A stretch of 64,000 nt of DNA from Azospirillum sp051124815. GTDB taxonomy: Bacteria > Pseudomonadota > Alphaproteobacteria > Azospirillales > Azospirillaceae. The position numbers and the translations under genes are program-made. The notes beneath the pieces are model-generated. The model was not told the DNA's origin and did no database searches. It worked only from the letters and a program-made list of their open reading frames with translations. Below are positions 35,767-43,987 of the stretch, piece after piece. The DNA lies in contig NZ_CP118485.1 of the NCBI RefSeq assembly GCF_051124815.1, positions 2,108,001 through 2,172,000 of the forward strand, read 5' to 3'. Position 1 is the first letter of the stretch. Each line of letters opens with the position of its first letter.

Positions 35767-37122
35767 TCAGGCGGTTTCGCCGGCCAGACGCCGGAGGCTG
35801 CGCGCCCGTCCGATCAGGGGTAGCAGGTTCTTCAATTCCGGTCCATGGTCGCGCCCGGTCAGCGCCCGACGTAGAGGGAGGAACAGCTCCTTGCCCTTGC
35901 GCCCTGTCGCCCCCTTCACCGCATTGGTCCAGGCGCCCCAGGTGCCGAGGTCCCACGGCTCGTCGGGCAGCAGCGCCGCCGCCTGGGCCAGGAAGCCGGC
36001 ATCCTCCACCACCGGCGTCACCGGCGCGTGGGTCACCGCCCACCAGTCGCGCGCGTCACCCAGCCGCGCCAGATTGGGCCGCACCGCCTCCCAGAAGGCG
36101 GCATCGGCGCCGGTCAGACCCTGCGCCTCCAATCGGGCGGCCACGGCGTCGAACGGCGTCAGGTGCAGGATGCGGGCGTTCAGCCGGCCCAACTCCTCCG
36201 GATCGAATTTCGGCGTGCCGCGGGCGATCTTCGACAGGTCGAACTCGGCAACCAGTTCGTCCAGCGTCAGCCGCGCCTCGATCGGGTCGGAGGTACCGAG
36301 CTTCGCCAGCAGGCTGTTGACCGCCATCGGCTCGATGCCGTCCTCGTCGCGCAGGCTGCCGACCGACAGGCTGCCCAGCCGCTTCGACAGCCCCTGCCCG
36401 CCGGCATCGGTCAGCAGCGGCAGATGGGCGAAGGTCGGCACGGCGGCGCCCAGCGCCTCGCCCAGGGCTTCAAAGATCTGGATCTGCACCGCGGTGTTGG
36501 CGACATGATCCTCGCCGCGGATGATGTGGGTGATGGCGAAGTCGGCGTCGTCCACCACGCTGGTCAGGGTGTAGAGCGGACGGCCATCCTCGCGAATCAG
36601 CACCGGGTCGCTCAGCGCCGCGCCTTCGAAATGCACCGGCCCGCGCACAAGGTCGGTCCATTCCACCGGAGTCGGGGTCAGCTTGAAGCGCCAGTGGGCC
36701 TTGCGCCCCTCCCCTTCCAGCCGGGCGCGGTCTTCGTCGGTCAGGCGTAGCGCCGCACGATCGTAGATCGGCGGACGGCCCTGCGACACCAGGCTGGCGC
36801 GCTTGAGGCTCAGCTCCTCCGGCGTCTCGTAGCAGGGATAGAGCCGGCCGGCGGCCTTCAGCGCCGCAGCCGCCTCGTCATAGCGCGGATAGCGGTCGCT
36901 TTCGCGGGCGAATCGATCCCAGCTCAGGCCGAGCCACGTCAAATCGGCGGCGATGGCGTCGGCGAACTCCTGGGTGGAGCGTTCCTCGTCGGTGTCGTCC
37001 AGCCGGAACATGAAGCTGCCGCCGGTCTTGCGCGCGAACAGCCAGTTGACGAGCGCGAGGCGCACATTGCCGACATGGATGCGGCCGGTCGGGCTGGGGG
37101 CGAAACGGACGGCGGTGGACAT
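35767..37122 (-). CDS. gltX: Glutamyl-tRNA synthetase
   Basis: From the ATG at 37122 the product has 451 residues and starts MSTAVRFAPSPTGRIHVGNVR, with the class I HVGN motif at 16-19. Further motifs are FRLDDTDEERS, ITHIIRGEDHVANTAVQIQ and LSKRLGSLSV in the KMSKS position; the first Lys of that motif is replaced by Gly (GLSKR). Many alphaproteobacteria carry two GltX proteins, and one may charge tRNA-Gln for the amidotransferase route; which type this is cannot be told here. An upstream 40-residue extension of the frame is not conserved. The divergent elbB gene shares its promoter region. Confidence 0.95.
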   Translation of the reverse strand: MSTAVRFAPSPTGRIHVGNVRLALVNWLFARKTGGSFMFRLDDTDEERSTQEFADAIAADLTWLGLSWDRFARESDRYPRYDEAAAALKAAGRLYPCYETPEELSLKRASLVSQGRPPIYDRAALRLTDEDRARLEGEGRKAHWRFKLTPTPVEWTDLVRGPVHFEGAALSDPVLIREDGRPLYTLTSVVDDADFAITHIIRGEDHVANTAVQIQIFEALGEALGAAVPTFAHLPLLTDAGGQGLSKRLGSLSVGSLRDEDGIEPMAVNSLLAKLGTSDPIEARLTLDELVAEFDLSKIARGTPKFDPEELGRLNARILHLTPFDAVAARLEAQGLTGADAAFWEAVRPNLARLGDARDWWAVTHAPVTPVVEDAGFLAQAAALLPDEPWDLGTWGAWTNAVKGATGRKGKELFLPLRRALTGRDHGPELKNLLPLIGRARSLRRLAGETA

Positions 37123-37303
37123 GGCTGGACTCGGGTTGCGGACGGGACAGGCGGGCAGTCCTAGCACGGCGGGCGCGCCTTCCGAAAGCGGTCCGCCACC
37201 GATGCAGCCGCGCAACAGGTGGTGCCCTGCGTCCGTTGGCACGGTAGGCGCGGGAAACGCACTGCGTTAGCTTGGCGGCAAATCCAATCCTCGGAGACAT
37301 CCT

Positions 37304-37972
37304 ATGGCGGACAAGAGCTTGCGCATCGGCGTCGTGCTGTCGGGTTGCGGCGTGTATGACGGTGCGGAAATCCACGAGGCGGTCTGCACCCTGCTGGCCA
37401 TCGCTAAGGTCGGCGCGGTCGCGGTGTGCTACGCACCCGACATCCCGCAAGCCCATGTCGTCAACCATCTGACCGGCCAGGAGACCGGCGAAAGCCGCAA
37501 CGTGCTGGTCGAATCGGCCCGCATCGCCCGCGGCAAGATCACCGCGCTCAGCGAGTTCTCGGCCGGCGACGTCGATGCGCTGATCTTCCCCGGCGGCTTC
37601 GGCGCCGCCAAGAACCTCAGCGATTTCGCCTTCAAGGGCGCCGACTGTTCGGTCAACCCACAGGTGGTCGCCGCGGTCGCCGCCATGCGCGCGGCCGGGA
37701 AACCGATCGGCGCCCTGTGCATCGCGCCGGCCATCCTCGCCAAGATCCTGGGCCAGCAGAGCGTCGAGTTGACCATCGGCAACGATTCCGGCACCGCCGC
37801 CGCGCTGGAATCGATGGGCGCCGTCCACCGCACCACCGGCCATGGCGAGATCGTGATCGACCGCGGCCTGAAGGTCGTCACCTCGCCCTGCTACATGCTG
37901 GACGCCAATCTGGTCCAGATCGCCGAGGGTGCGGAGAATACTGTCAAGGCTCTGGTCGAGCTGGCGAAGTGA
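37304..37972 (+). CDS. elbB: ElbB-type DJ-1/PfpI-fold glyoxalase-like protein
   Basis: The 222-residue protein matches ElbB, also called isoprenoid biosynthesis protein with amidotransferase-like domain. It has VVLSGCGVYDGAEIHEAVCTLLA at the start, FPGGFGAAKNLSDFA, GALCIAPAILAKIL with the nucleophilic Cys, and a C-terminal VVTSPCYML segment. The family has glyoxalase activity in vitro and an unclear role in isoprenoid metabolism. GGAG precedes the ATG. The gene stands alone, divergent from gltX. Confidence 0.93.
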   Translation: MADKSLRIGVVLSGCGVYDGAEIHEAVCTLLAIAKVGAVAVCYAPDIPQAHVVNHLTGQETGESRNVLVESARIARGKITALSEFSAGDVDALIFPGGFGAAKNLSDFAFKGADCSVNPQVVAAVAAMRAAGKPIGALCIAPAILAKILGQQSVELTIGNDSGTAAALESMGAVHRTTGHGEIVIDRGLKVVTSPCYMLDANLVQIAEGAENTVKALVELAK

Positions 37973-38109
37973 CCAAGTGAAATCGGCCGGCGAAGGGGGT
38001 AGCGATACCTCCTTTGTCACCGGTAATGTCACAAAGCTGGGCAATAATTCATTAACCGCCTTCCCACACCCTTTGCCTCAGCTTCTTTTCTATCAGGCGA
38101 GGGTTGGCG

Positions 38110-38679
38110 ATGACCTGCATTGTGGGATTGGTGGACGGCGACCGGGTGTGGATGGGCGGCGACAGCGCCGGAGTGAACGGCCTGGACATCACGGTGCGCG
38201 CCGACACCAAGGTGTTCCGCAATGGCGACAGCCTGATCGGCTTCACCAGTTCCTTCCGCATGGGCCAGCTGCTGCATTACCGGCTGGATGTCCCGCCGCG
38301 TGAGCATGACATCGATCTGTTCCGCTACATGGTCGTGGACTTCGTCGATGCCGTCCGCAACTGCCTGAAGGATGGCGGTTACGCCCACCGCTCCAACGAC
38401 GTGGAGACCGGCGGCACCTTCATGGTCGGGCTGGAAGGCCGGCTGTTCACCGTGCAGTCCGACTATCAGGTCGGCGAGGCGGTGCGCGGCTATCACGCCA
38501 TCGGTTGCGGGTCGGACTATGCGCTGGGTTCGCTGGCCTCCACCATCGGCCAGCCGCCGGAAGAGCGCGTGCTGAAGGCGCTGGAGTGCGCCGAGCTGTT
38601 CAACGGCGGCGTCCGCGCCCCCTTCACCATCCAGTCCAACCTGCGCCGTCCGCAGCTGTCGCTGACCGAAGCGGCGTGA
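38110..38679 (+). CDS. Ntn-hydrolase/proteasome-like protein
   Basis: The 189-residue product starts MTCIVGLVDGDRVWMGGDSAG, the pattern of proteasome-beta-like Ntn-hydrolases. There the residue exposed after Met removal (Thr2, or the adjacent Cys3) would be the nucleophile, and the GGDS strand is conserved. Later segments include GTFMVGLEGRLFTVQSDYQ and AIGCGSDYALGSL. Such stand-alone proteins occur widely in bacteria and phages, with unknown substrates. The ATG at 38110 is supported by a GAGGG site; a TTG two codons earlier would bury the nucleophile. Confidence 0.75.
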   Translation: MTCIVGLVDGDRVWMGGDSAGVNGLDITVRADTKVFRNGDSLIGFTSSFRMGQLLHYRLDVPPREHDIDLFRYMVVDFVDAVRNCLKDGGYAHRSNDVETGGTFMVGLEGRLFTVQSDYQVGEAVRGYHAIGCGSDYALGSLASTIGQPPEERVLKALECAELFNGGVRAPFTIQSNLRRPQLSLTEAA

Positions 38680-38811
38680 TCACTTCTTCGACCAAAGTCG
38701 AAAGGCCGGGCCAAGGCTGCGCTCTGGTCATCCAAAGAATCGTGGCGTATGAACCCGTGTCCTGCTGCAGTGCGGGACAGGGAATAACCACAAGAAAATT
38801 GGGTGATCGAG

Positions 38812-39036
38812 ATGACGGACCAAGCGGTTACCGCCGATGCTTACTTCGGTGAAGACGAGAACCCGGCCGGGTTGTTGAACAACTGGGGAAATTCGCCCCT
38901 TTTCGTCTTCCCGGCCATGCTGCTGATCTTCATCATGCCGCTGGCGATCATCTTCCACCCGACCTGGGTGGTGCTGCCGGCCGTGCTGTGGACCTTCGGC
39001 ATGATCGCCACCATCATCAAGCTGACACGCGGCTGA
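38812..39036 (+). CDS. Small membrane protein of unknown function
   Basis: The 74-residue product (ATG at 38812) has a polar N-terminal part (TDQAVTADAYFGEDENPAGLL) and two closely spaced hydrophobic helices from about residue 30 on, ending KLTRG. No motif is recognised. It may also start at a GTG three codons earlier. The following 50 bases contain a GC-rich hairpin against the convergent NAD-synthetase-like gene. Confidence 0.65.
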   Translation: MTDQAVTADAYFGEDENPAGLLNNWGNSPLFVFPAMLLIFIMPLAIIFHPTWVVLPAVLWTFGMIATIIKLTRG

Positions 39037-39054
39037 AGCCGGCGCGAATGCGAA

Positions 39055-39082
39055 GGGGGAAGGGGGACCGCTCCCCCTCCCC
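39055..39082. terminator. GC-rich hairpin between convergent genes
   Basis: GGGGGAAGGGGGA pairs with TCCCCCTCCCC around a CCGC loop, with one bulged A. It lies between the stop of the small membrane protein and that of the minus-strand NAD-synthetase-like gene and could end transcription from either side. No T-run is present. Confidence 0.5.
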
Positions 39083-39089
39083 GTCCCCT

Positions 39090-40748
39090 CTACATCAAGT
39101 CGATGAAGCCGCCGGCAACCGGAAAGCGACGCAGCGACGCGACCGTCCGGCGTGAAATCCGCGGCCCCGGCGGGGACCTGCGGCGGCCCGCTTCCGCTTG
39201 AACCACCAGCCGCCAGACCGCCTCCACCGTCTCGGCCGCATGGCCGCGCCCGGCAAGGTCGGCCGGCGACAGCCCGCCGTCGAGCAGGCCCGCCAACAGA
39301 TCGTCCAGCGCCTCCACCCGCGGCAGTCCGGCCGGAGTCCCGGCCTTCAGCCGGCGCGCCAGCACCCGTTCCGGAACCACCCGCCCGGCCGGCCCGCGCG
39401 AACCCGCCGGCTGGTTGGCATTGCGCCAGCGCGCCAGCTCCAGCACGTCCGTTTTCGATACGTCGGCCAGCACGGCATAGCCGCAGCCCGCCTCATCCGC
39501 TGCGAGGCCGAGCAGCCGATCGGTCCGGTCCGCCGTGGACAGCAGCAGGGCGCCCATCCGCTCCGCCAACGCCGCCAGGGTTGCAGACCGTAGGCGGGCA
39601 TGCAGCCGGTCGGCAGCCTCAGCCGACTCCCGCCCGGCAAAGGCCGGGGCCAGCAGCGAGTCGGCGGCCTTCAGCATCGGTGCCAGCGCGACATTGTCCA
39701 GGCGGCAGCCCAGCAGTTCGACGATCTCCGCGGTGTCGTCCAGGCTGTCGGCCAAGTTGTCGACCGAATTGCCGACCGGCAGCGGAGCGCGCACGGCCAG
39801 CACCCGGTCCGGCCCCAGCGCGTCGACCGCCAGCGCGGCGACCAGCGCCGAATCCAGCCCGCCGGTCAGCCCGATCACGACACCCGGCGCGCCGCTTTTC
39901 GTTACGGCGTCGTGCAGACCCAGCATCAGCGCCGTGTAGAGCGCCTCCCTCCCTTCGGCCGGAGCAATCGTTTCGGCTTCGGAACTGTCCCAGCCATCGT
40001 CGGCTCCGCGCTCCCACCGGGTCAGCAGCAGATGCTCGGCGAACAGCGGGGCCTGGCCGACCAGCCGGCCACCGCCGGCAAGCGCGAAGCTGCCGCCGTC
40101 GAACACCCGCTCCTCCTGCCCACCGACGAGGTTCACGGCAACCAGCGGCAATCCGCATTCCACCACCCGTGCGACGCCAGCCTGCAGCCGTTCGTCGGCG
40201 CGGCCGGGAGCGAAGGGACCGGCCAGCATCGCGACCAGCAGTTCCGCCCCGCTTTCAACCAGGGTCTCCGCCACGTCGCCGGTCGTCAGATCACCGCCGA
40301 TCAGCAGGCCGATCCGCACCCCACGGACATTGATCGGGCCAGGCATCGGACCGTTATCGAAACGGTTTTCCTCCGGCGCACCGATCTCTCCCGCATCCGT
40401 TACGGCCTGGAAACGAACTGCGGCGAGCTTGCCTCCGTCCAGCAGCAGGGCGGCGTTGTGGCGCCCCTTGCCCTCCCGCCAGGGCGCGCCGACCAGCAGG
40501 GCCGGGCCGCCGTCGGCGGTGTCTTCCGCCAGCCCCTGCACCGTCGCCTCCACCGCGTCGAGGAAGACGGGAAGCGCCGCCAGATCCAGAAGCGGGGTGC
40601 CGGACAACGCGCCGGCGGGACAGATGACGAGGTCGGCACCGCGGGCCGCGGCCTCCGCCCTCGCCGCACGGATCAGGACGGCATTGGCAGTGAGGTCGCC
40701 CACGGTCGGGTTGATCTGGGCGAGCGCGATGGACAGGCGATCGGTCAT
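39090..40748 (-). CDS. NAD synthetase-like protein with inactivated glutaminase domain
   Basis: The 552-residue protein has the layout of glutamine-dependent NAD synthetase: an N-terminal nitrilase-like glutaminase (1-250) and a C-terminal synthetase (265-540). In the glutaminase half all three catalytic residues are missing: the Glu position is A45 in CPAGALSG, the Lys position is about Q114, and the Cys position is G151 in GLLIGGDL. The synthetase half keeps a P-loop, GLTGGLDS (293-300), but the usual TGNKSE segment reads TADRTD and the MPSxY segment reads APLPVGN. It is therefore a divergent paralogue, perhaps ammonia-dependent, regulatory, or with another substrate. A canonical nadE is expected elsewhere. 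Confidence 0.85.
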   Translation of the reverse strand: MTDRLSIALAQINPTVGDLTANAVLIRAARAEAAARGADLVICPAGALSGTPLLDLAALPVFLDAVEATVQGLAEDTADGGPALLVGAPWREGKGRHNAALLLDGGKLAAVRFQAVTDAGEIGAPEENRFDNGPMPGPINVRGVRIGLLIGGDLTTGDVAETLVESGAELLVAMLAGPFAPGRADERLQAGVARVVECGLPLVAVNLVGGQEERVFDGGSFALAGGGRLVGQAPLFAEHLLLTRWERGADDGWDSSEAETIAPAEGREALYTALMLGLHDAVTKSGAPGVVIGLTGGLDSALVAALAVDALGPDRVLAVRAPLPVGNSVDNLADSLDDTAEIVELLGCRLDNVALAPMLKAADSLLAPAFAGRESAEAADRLHARLRSATLAALAERMGALLLSTADRTDRLLGLAADEAGCGYAVLADVSKTDVLELARWRNANQPAGSRGPAGRVVPERVLARRLKAGTPAGLPRVEALDDLLAGLLDGGLSPADLAGRGHAAETVEAVWRLVVQAEAGRRRSPPGPRISRRTVASLRRFPVAGGFIDLM

Positions 40749-41012
40749 GATGGTCGGCTTCCTTCTGGCGGGTCCTTTTCCGGCAAGGGTAGCAGCGCCA
40801 TCCCCGGGGCGAAAGCCGCCGCTCGTCGCAGGTCATCACGCAGGCGGAACAAGTGGCGGCAAGAGATCGAATGAAGTTCCACAGTCGCGAACAGTTAGTA
40901 AGGTAACGAATTTATTTCAATTATTGAAAGAAAATCGCGAAATTAAGAAATGGTAAAGGTTGTTGGCGCCATGCTTCCGCTTGCGCACAAACAACGCGAT
41001 GCGGGGGCATCC

Positions 41013-41999
41013 ATGTACTACGCGGAGCTCAGCGGCCCGAACGGCAAACCGTCGGTGCTGTCCACGGCTGTGCAGAACGGTTCGTCAAAGACGGCCGGCA
41101 CGGCGAAGGACGGGCTGGCCAAATCGGACGCGAAACCGGTGGACGGCGACAAGAAGTCCCAGTCGCCGGCCTACACCATCAGCCAGTCGATGGAATCGCT
41201 GCTGGACAGCATGACCGGCAAGGGCGGCGCCCAGGCTGCTGCAAGCGGCGGCGGTGGCCTGGCTTCCGCCAACAGCGGCGTGGATCGCGCCAAGCAGGCG
41301 CAATCGCTGATGCAGTCGGCGCTGGACCACGGCAAGGGTCTGGCCGGCATGTTCGGCAAGGGCATCGACGCGCTGAAGCAGGGGCTGGGCGATACGCTGA
41401 GCGCACTGGGCGTTCCGCAGAACCGCATCGACGATGCCGTGAAGGGCTTCGGCGACGGCCTGAAGTCCAAGCTCGACGGCATGAACCTCAGCGACCTGTC
41501 GGTGGACATGCAGGCCACCCAGTCGCAATGGTCGATCGAGTCGCACGGGATCGACCTGGAAATCCAGGACGGCGACCGCAGCGTCAAGATCTCCTTCGCC
41601 AAGTCCACCCTGGACTTCCGCCGCGACGACCAGCGGCTGCAGGCGTCGCTGGGCAAGGGCGGCGACATGGCGCTCAGCGCCACCGGCATGACCACCACCG
41701 CCACCGGCAAGTCGACCGGCATGATCGTCCGCTCCGAAGGCTTCAGCGAGGACGAGATCAAGGACATCCTCGGCAAGCTGAACGACATGGCCGCCAAGAA
41801 CGGTGGCGGCGACGGCATGAAGGGACTGGCGGTGCTGAAGCCGACCACGTCGAAGGACGGCGTCACCCACCTGACGCTCGACCTCTCCACGCCGATCGCG
41901 GGCCTGTCGGCGGGGAAGACCGGGGCTGCGGACAGTGCGGCATCCGCCGCGACGGCCGGCACGGCCGCGAAGCCGCAGGGCGTCGACCTGACCGCCTGA
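41013..41999 (+). CDS. Hypothetical protein with Gly/Ala/Lys-rich linkers
   Basis: The start at 41013 is chosen because GGGGG lies 5 bases ahead, giving 328 residues; ATGs at 40950 and 40971 are longer alternatives in an AT-rich stretch. The N-terminal 100 residues are low-complexity. A helical segment (about 85-160, with DALKQGLGDTLSALGVPQNRIDDAVKGF broken here for length) follows, then a beta-rich part (about 175-240) with WSIESHGIDLEIQDGDRSVK. A disordered Ala/Thr tail ends the protein. It has no signal peptide or membrane span. Low-complexity ends around a structured middle recall exported or flagellar-hook-type proteins, but no family is recognised. Confidence 0.65.
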   Translation: MYYAELSGPNGKPSVLSTAVQNGSSKTAGTAKDGLAKSDAKPVDGDKKSQSPAYTISQSMESLLDSMTGKGGAQAAASGGGGLASANSGVDRAKQAQSLMQSALDHGKGLAGMFGKGIDALKQGLGDTLSALGVPQNRIDDAVKGFGDGLKSKLDGMNLSDLSVDMQATQSQWSIESHGIDLEIQDGDRSVKISFAKSTLDFRRDDQRLQASLGKGGDMALSATGMTTTATGKSTGMIVRSEGFSEDEIKDILGKLNDMAAKNGGGDGMKGLAVLKPTTSKDGVTHLTLDLSTPIAGLSAGKTGAADSAASAATAGTAAKPQGVDLTA

Positions 42000-42024
42000 C
42001 CCGGTTTCAGGCGTTCATTGTCAC

Positions 42025-42056
42025 AGCGCCGGCCCGGATCCGTCCGGACCGGCGCT
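42025..42056 (+). terminator. Stem-loop downstream of the 41013 gene
   Basis: AGCGCCGG (42025-42032) pairs with CCGGCGCT (42049-42056); the loop itself contains a small palindrome (CCGGATCCG). It begins 25 bases after the stop. No T-run follows, so termination would be weak. Confidence 0.5.
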
Positions 42057-42145
42057 TGCCCATGCGGGATGGCTTCTTTACAAGCGGTCGCGGTGGCGGC
42101 CTGCCGAGGCCGTGCACTGTCCGTCCTCCCGGAACCATCGCCCGG

Positions 42146-42565
42146 ATGAACGCCATGACCGACCGCGACACGCTGCTGGCCCTGAACCAAGCCTTCTATC
42201 GGGCCTTCACCAACCGCGACGCCGCCGCGATGGAAGCCCTGTGGGCGGAAACGCTGCCCGTCTCCTGCATCCATCCCGGCTGGACCGCGCTGTTCGGGCG
42301 CGACGCGGTGCTGACCAGCTGGCGGGATGTGCTGCGCGCCCCCAGCGGCATCGTCGTCGAGGCGCGGAACGAGCGCGTGACCCTGCATGGCGACACCGCC
42401 CTGGTGGTCTGCGAGGAAACGCTGGGCGACGCCGTGCTGGCCGCCACCAACCTGTTCGCCCGCGAAAAGGGCAGTTGGCGCCTCGCCCATCATCAGGCCG
42501 GCCCCATCGCCCACGCCCGCGCCGACGTCGAGGTTCCGGCCAAGCCGCCGCGCCGCCTGCACTGA
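42146..42565 (+). CDS. NTF2-like/SnoaL-fold protein
   Basis: The 139-residue protein has the cone-shaped NTF2-like pattern: LLALNQAFYRAFTNRDAAAMEALWA, then CIHPGWTALFGRDAVLTSWRDVL, and paired strands ending LATNLFAREKGSWRLAHHQAGPI. Members bind small molecules or act as accessory subunits, and many small ones have no known substrate. A second ATG three codons in (42155) is possible. It ends 13 bases before the convergent serine-hydrolase gene. Confidence 0.85.
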   Translation: MNAMTDRDTLLALNQAFYRAFTNRDAAAMEALWAETLPVSCIHPGWTALFGRDAVLTSWRDVLRAPSGIVVEARNERVTLHGDTALVVCEETLGDAVLAATNLFAREKGSWRLAHHQAGPIAHARADVEVPAKPPRRLH

Positions 42566-42578
42566 TCGGTTTTCGCCC

Positions 42579-43802
42579 TCAGGGCAGGCTGGCCACCTCC
42601 GGCCGTGCTTCCAGACGGCGCACGAGGTCGATGACCACATGGTCGGCGGTGACCCGGTCTGGGTCGCTGTTGGTCAGCGCCACCACGCCCCAGCGATGCG
42701 CCTTCGAGAAGGCGATGTAGGCGTTGAAGCCGCCGGTGGAACCGGAATGCCAATGGATCGGCGTGCCGTCCGTGGCCCAGGCGACGAACCAGCCGAGCGC
42801 CATCGCCCCGCTTCCCAAGCTTCCCGGATCGGCCAGCGAGCGACCGTCCACCTGCACCGACTGCGCCAGCGCCAGGGTGGCCGCCACCGGCGGGGCGCAG
42901 CCATGGCCGTCCGGACCGGCAGCCACACCCGCCGGACAGTCGCCGAGATTGGCGGACAGCCAGCGCAGCAGATCGTCGGCCGAGGAATAGAGGCCGAAGG
43001 CAGGCAGCATCGCCGGTGCCTCCCAATCCGGAACGACCCGGCCGTGGGCATGGCCGGCCGCCTTGCGCGCCCGCTGCTCGGCCGTCGGATGCAGGGTGGT
43101 GTCGCGCATCCCGAAACGGTCGGTCACCACCCGCTTCAGCAGCGTTTCGTAAGGCTGACCGGTCGCCGCCGACAGCGCCTCCCCCAGCACCGACATGCCG
43201 GCATTGGAATAGCTGAAGCGCACGCCCGGCGGCACCGGCAGCCGATAGCCGGACAGCCACAGCGCCAGTTCGCCGCGCGACAGCGGCTTGTAGGGGTTGC
43301 GCGGATCCTCCAGCCGGCTCCAGGAGAATCGCGGGGTTTCGGGGACGTTGGGCAGGCCGGCAGTGTGGGTGGCGAGGTCGCGCAGCCGGATCGGCCGGCC
43401 CTCGTAATCCGGCACATGGGCGACCGGCACCGGGCCGACGCGGCGCAGATGGCGCTGCAGCGGGTCGGCGGGATCGACCCGGCCCTCCCGCATCAGCTCC
43501 GCCATGATGGTGCCGGTGAAGGGCTTGGTCAGCGAGGCGATCTGGAACAGGGTACGCCCGTCGGGCGGCCCGCCGTCGGGGCGTCCGGTATCGCCGCGCC
43601 CGACCACCAGCGTCCGGCCGTCGCGGATCACGCCGACCACCAGACTGCCGGCACCGGCCGGTGGCTGCCGGTCCTCGACCGCTCGGGTCACGTCGTCCAC
43701 CAGCCGGTCGGGAACGCGGTCCAGGCCGATGGCCCCGGTAGGCCCGAGCGGAACGCTCCACAGCAGCAGACACAAAACGCCCCAGAGCAGCCTGCGCCGC
43801 AT
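42579..43802 (-). CDS. Class C beta-lactamase-family serine hydrolase
   Basis: The 407-residue protein has a signal peptide (residues 1-24, cleavage near TGAIG). It carries the penicillin-binding-fold triad: S90-x-x-K93 in IASLTKPF, Y-x-N in FSYSNAGMS, and HSGSTGG near residue 360. This family includes AmpC, EstB-type esterases and D-aminopeptidases. The Lys of the third motif is replaced by His (HxGxTGG), which is common in esterase and peptidase members and argues against a true beta-lactamase. It is periplasmic. The gene stands alone, convergent with the NTF2-like gene. Confidence 0.88.
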   Translation of the reverse strand: MRRRLLWGVLCLLLWSVPLGPTGAIGLDRVPDRLVDDVTRAVEDRQPPAGAGSLVVGVIRDGRTLVVGRGDTGRPDGGPPDGRTLFQIASLTKPFTGTIMAELMREGRVDPADPLQRHLRRVGPVPVAHVPDYEGRPIRLRDLATHTAGLPNVPETPRFSWSRLEDPRNPYKPLSRGELALWLSGYRLPVPPGVRFSYSNAGMSVLGEALSAATGQPYETLLKRVVTDRFGMRDTTLHPTAEQRARKAAGHAHGRVVPDWEAPAMLPAFGLYSSADDLLRWLSANLGDCPAGVAAGPDGHGCAPPVAATLALAQSVQVDGRSLADPGSLGSGAMALGWFVAWATDGTPIHWHSGSTGGFNAYIAFSKAHRWGVVALTNSDPDRVTADHVVIDLVRRLEARPEVASLP

Positions 43803-43987
43803 CCCCGCCTCCGCCCGGCCTCAATCGAGAGTACGGAGAGAGTGGGCGGACGTACGGCGGGCGCACAGGGCCGCGAAGGGCGATGCGGCGAAAGACGGCG
43901 CGGGAGCCGCCGGGGTACTCCACCACCGCCCCGCCACCGCCCGACCGGTCGGACTTGGCAGAGCGGGGATGGCTATTCGGTGGGCGA

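Noticed and set aside
42579..43802. Antibiotic-resistance AmpC beta-lactamase
   Set aside because: The third motif is HSGSTGG rather than KTG, no ampR is adjacent, and the same family includes esterases and peptidases.
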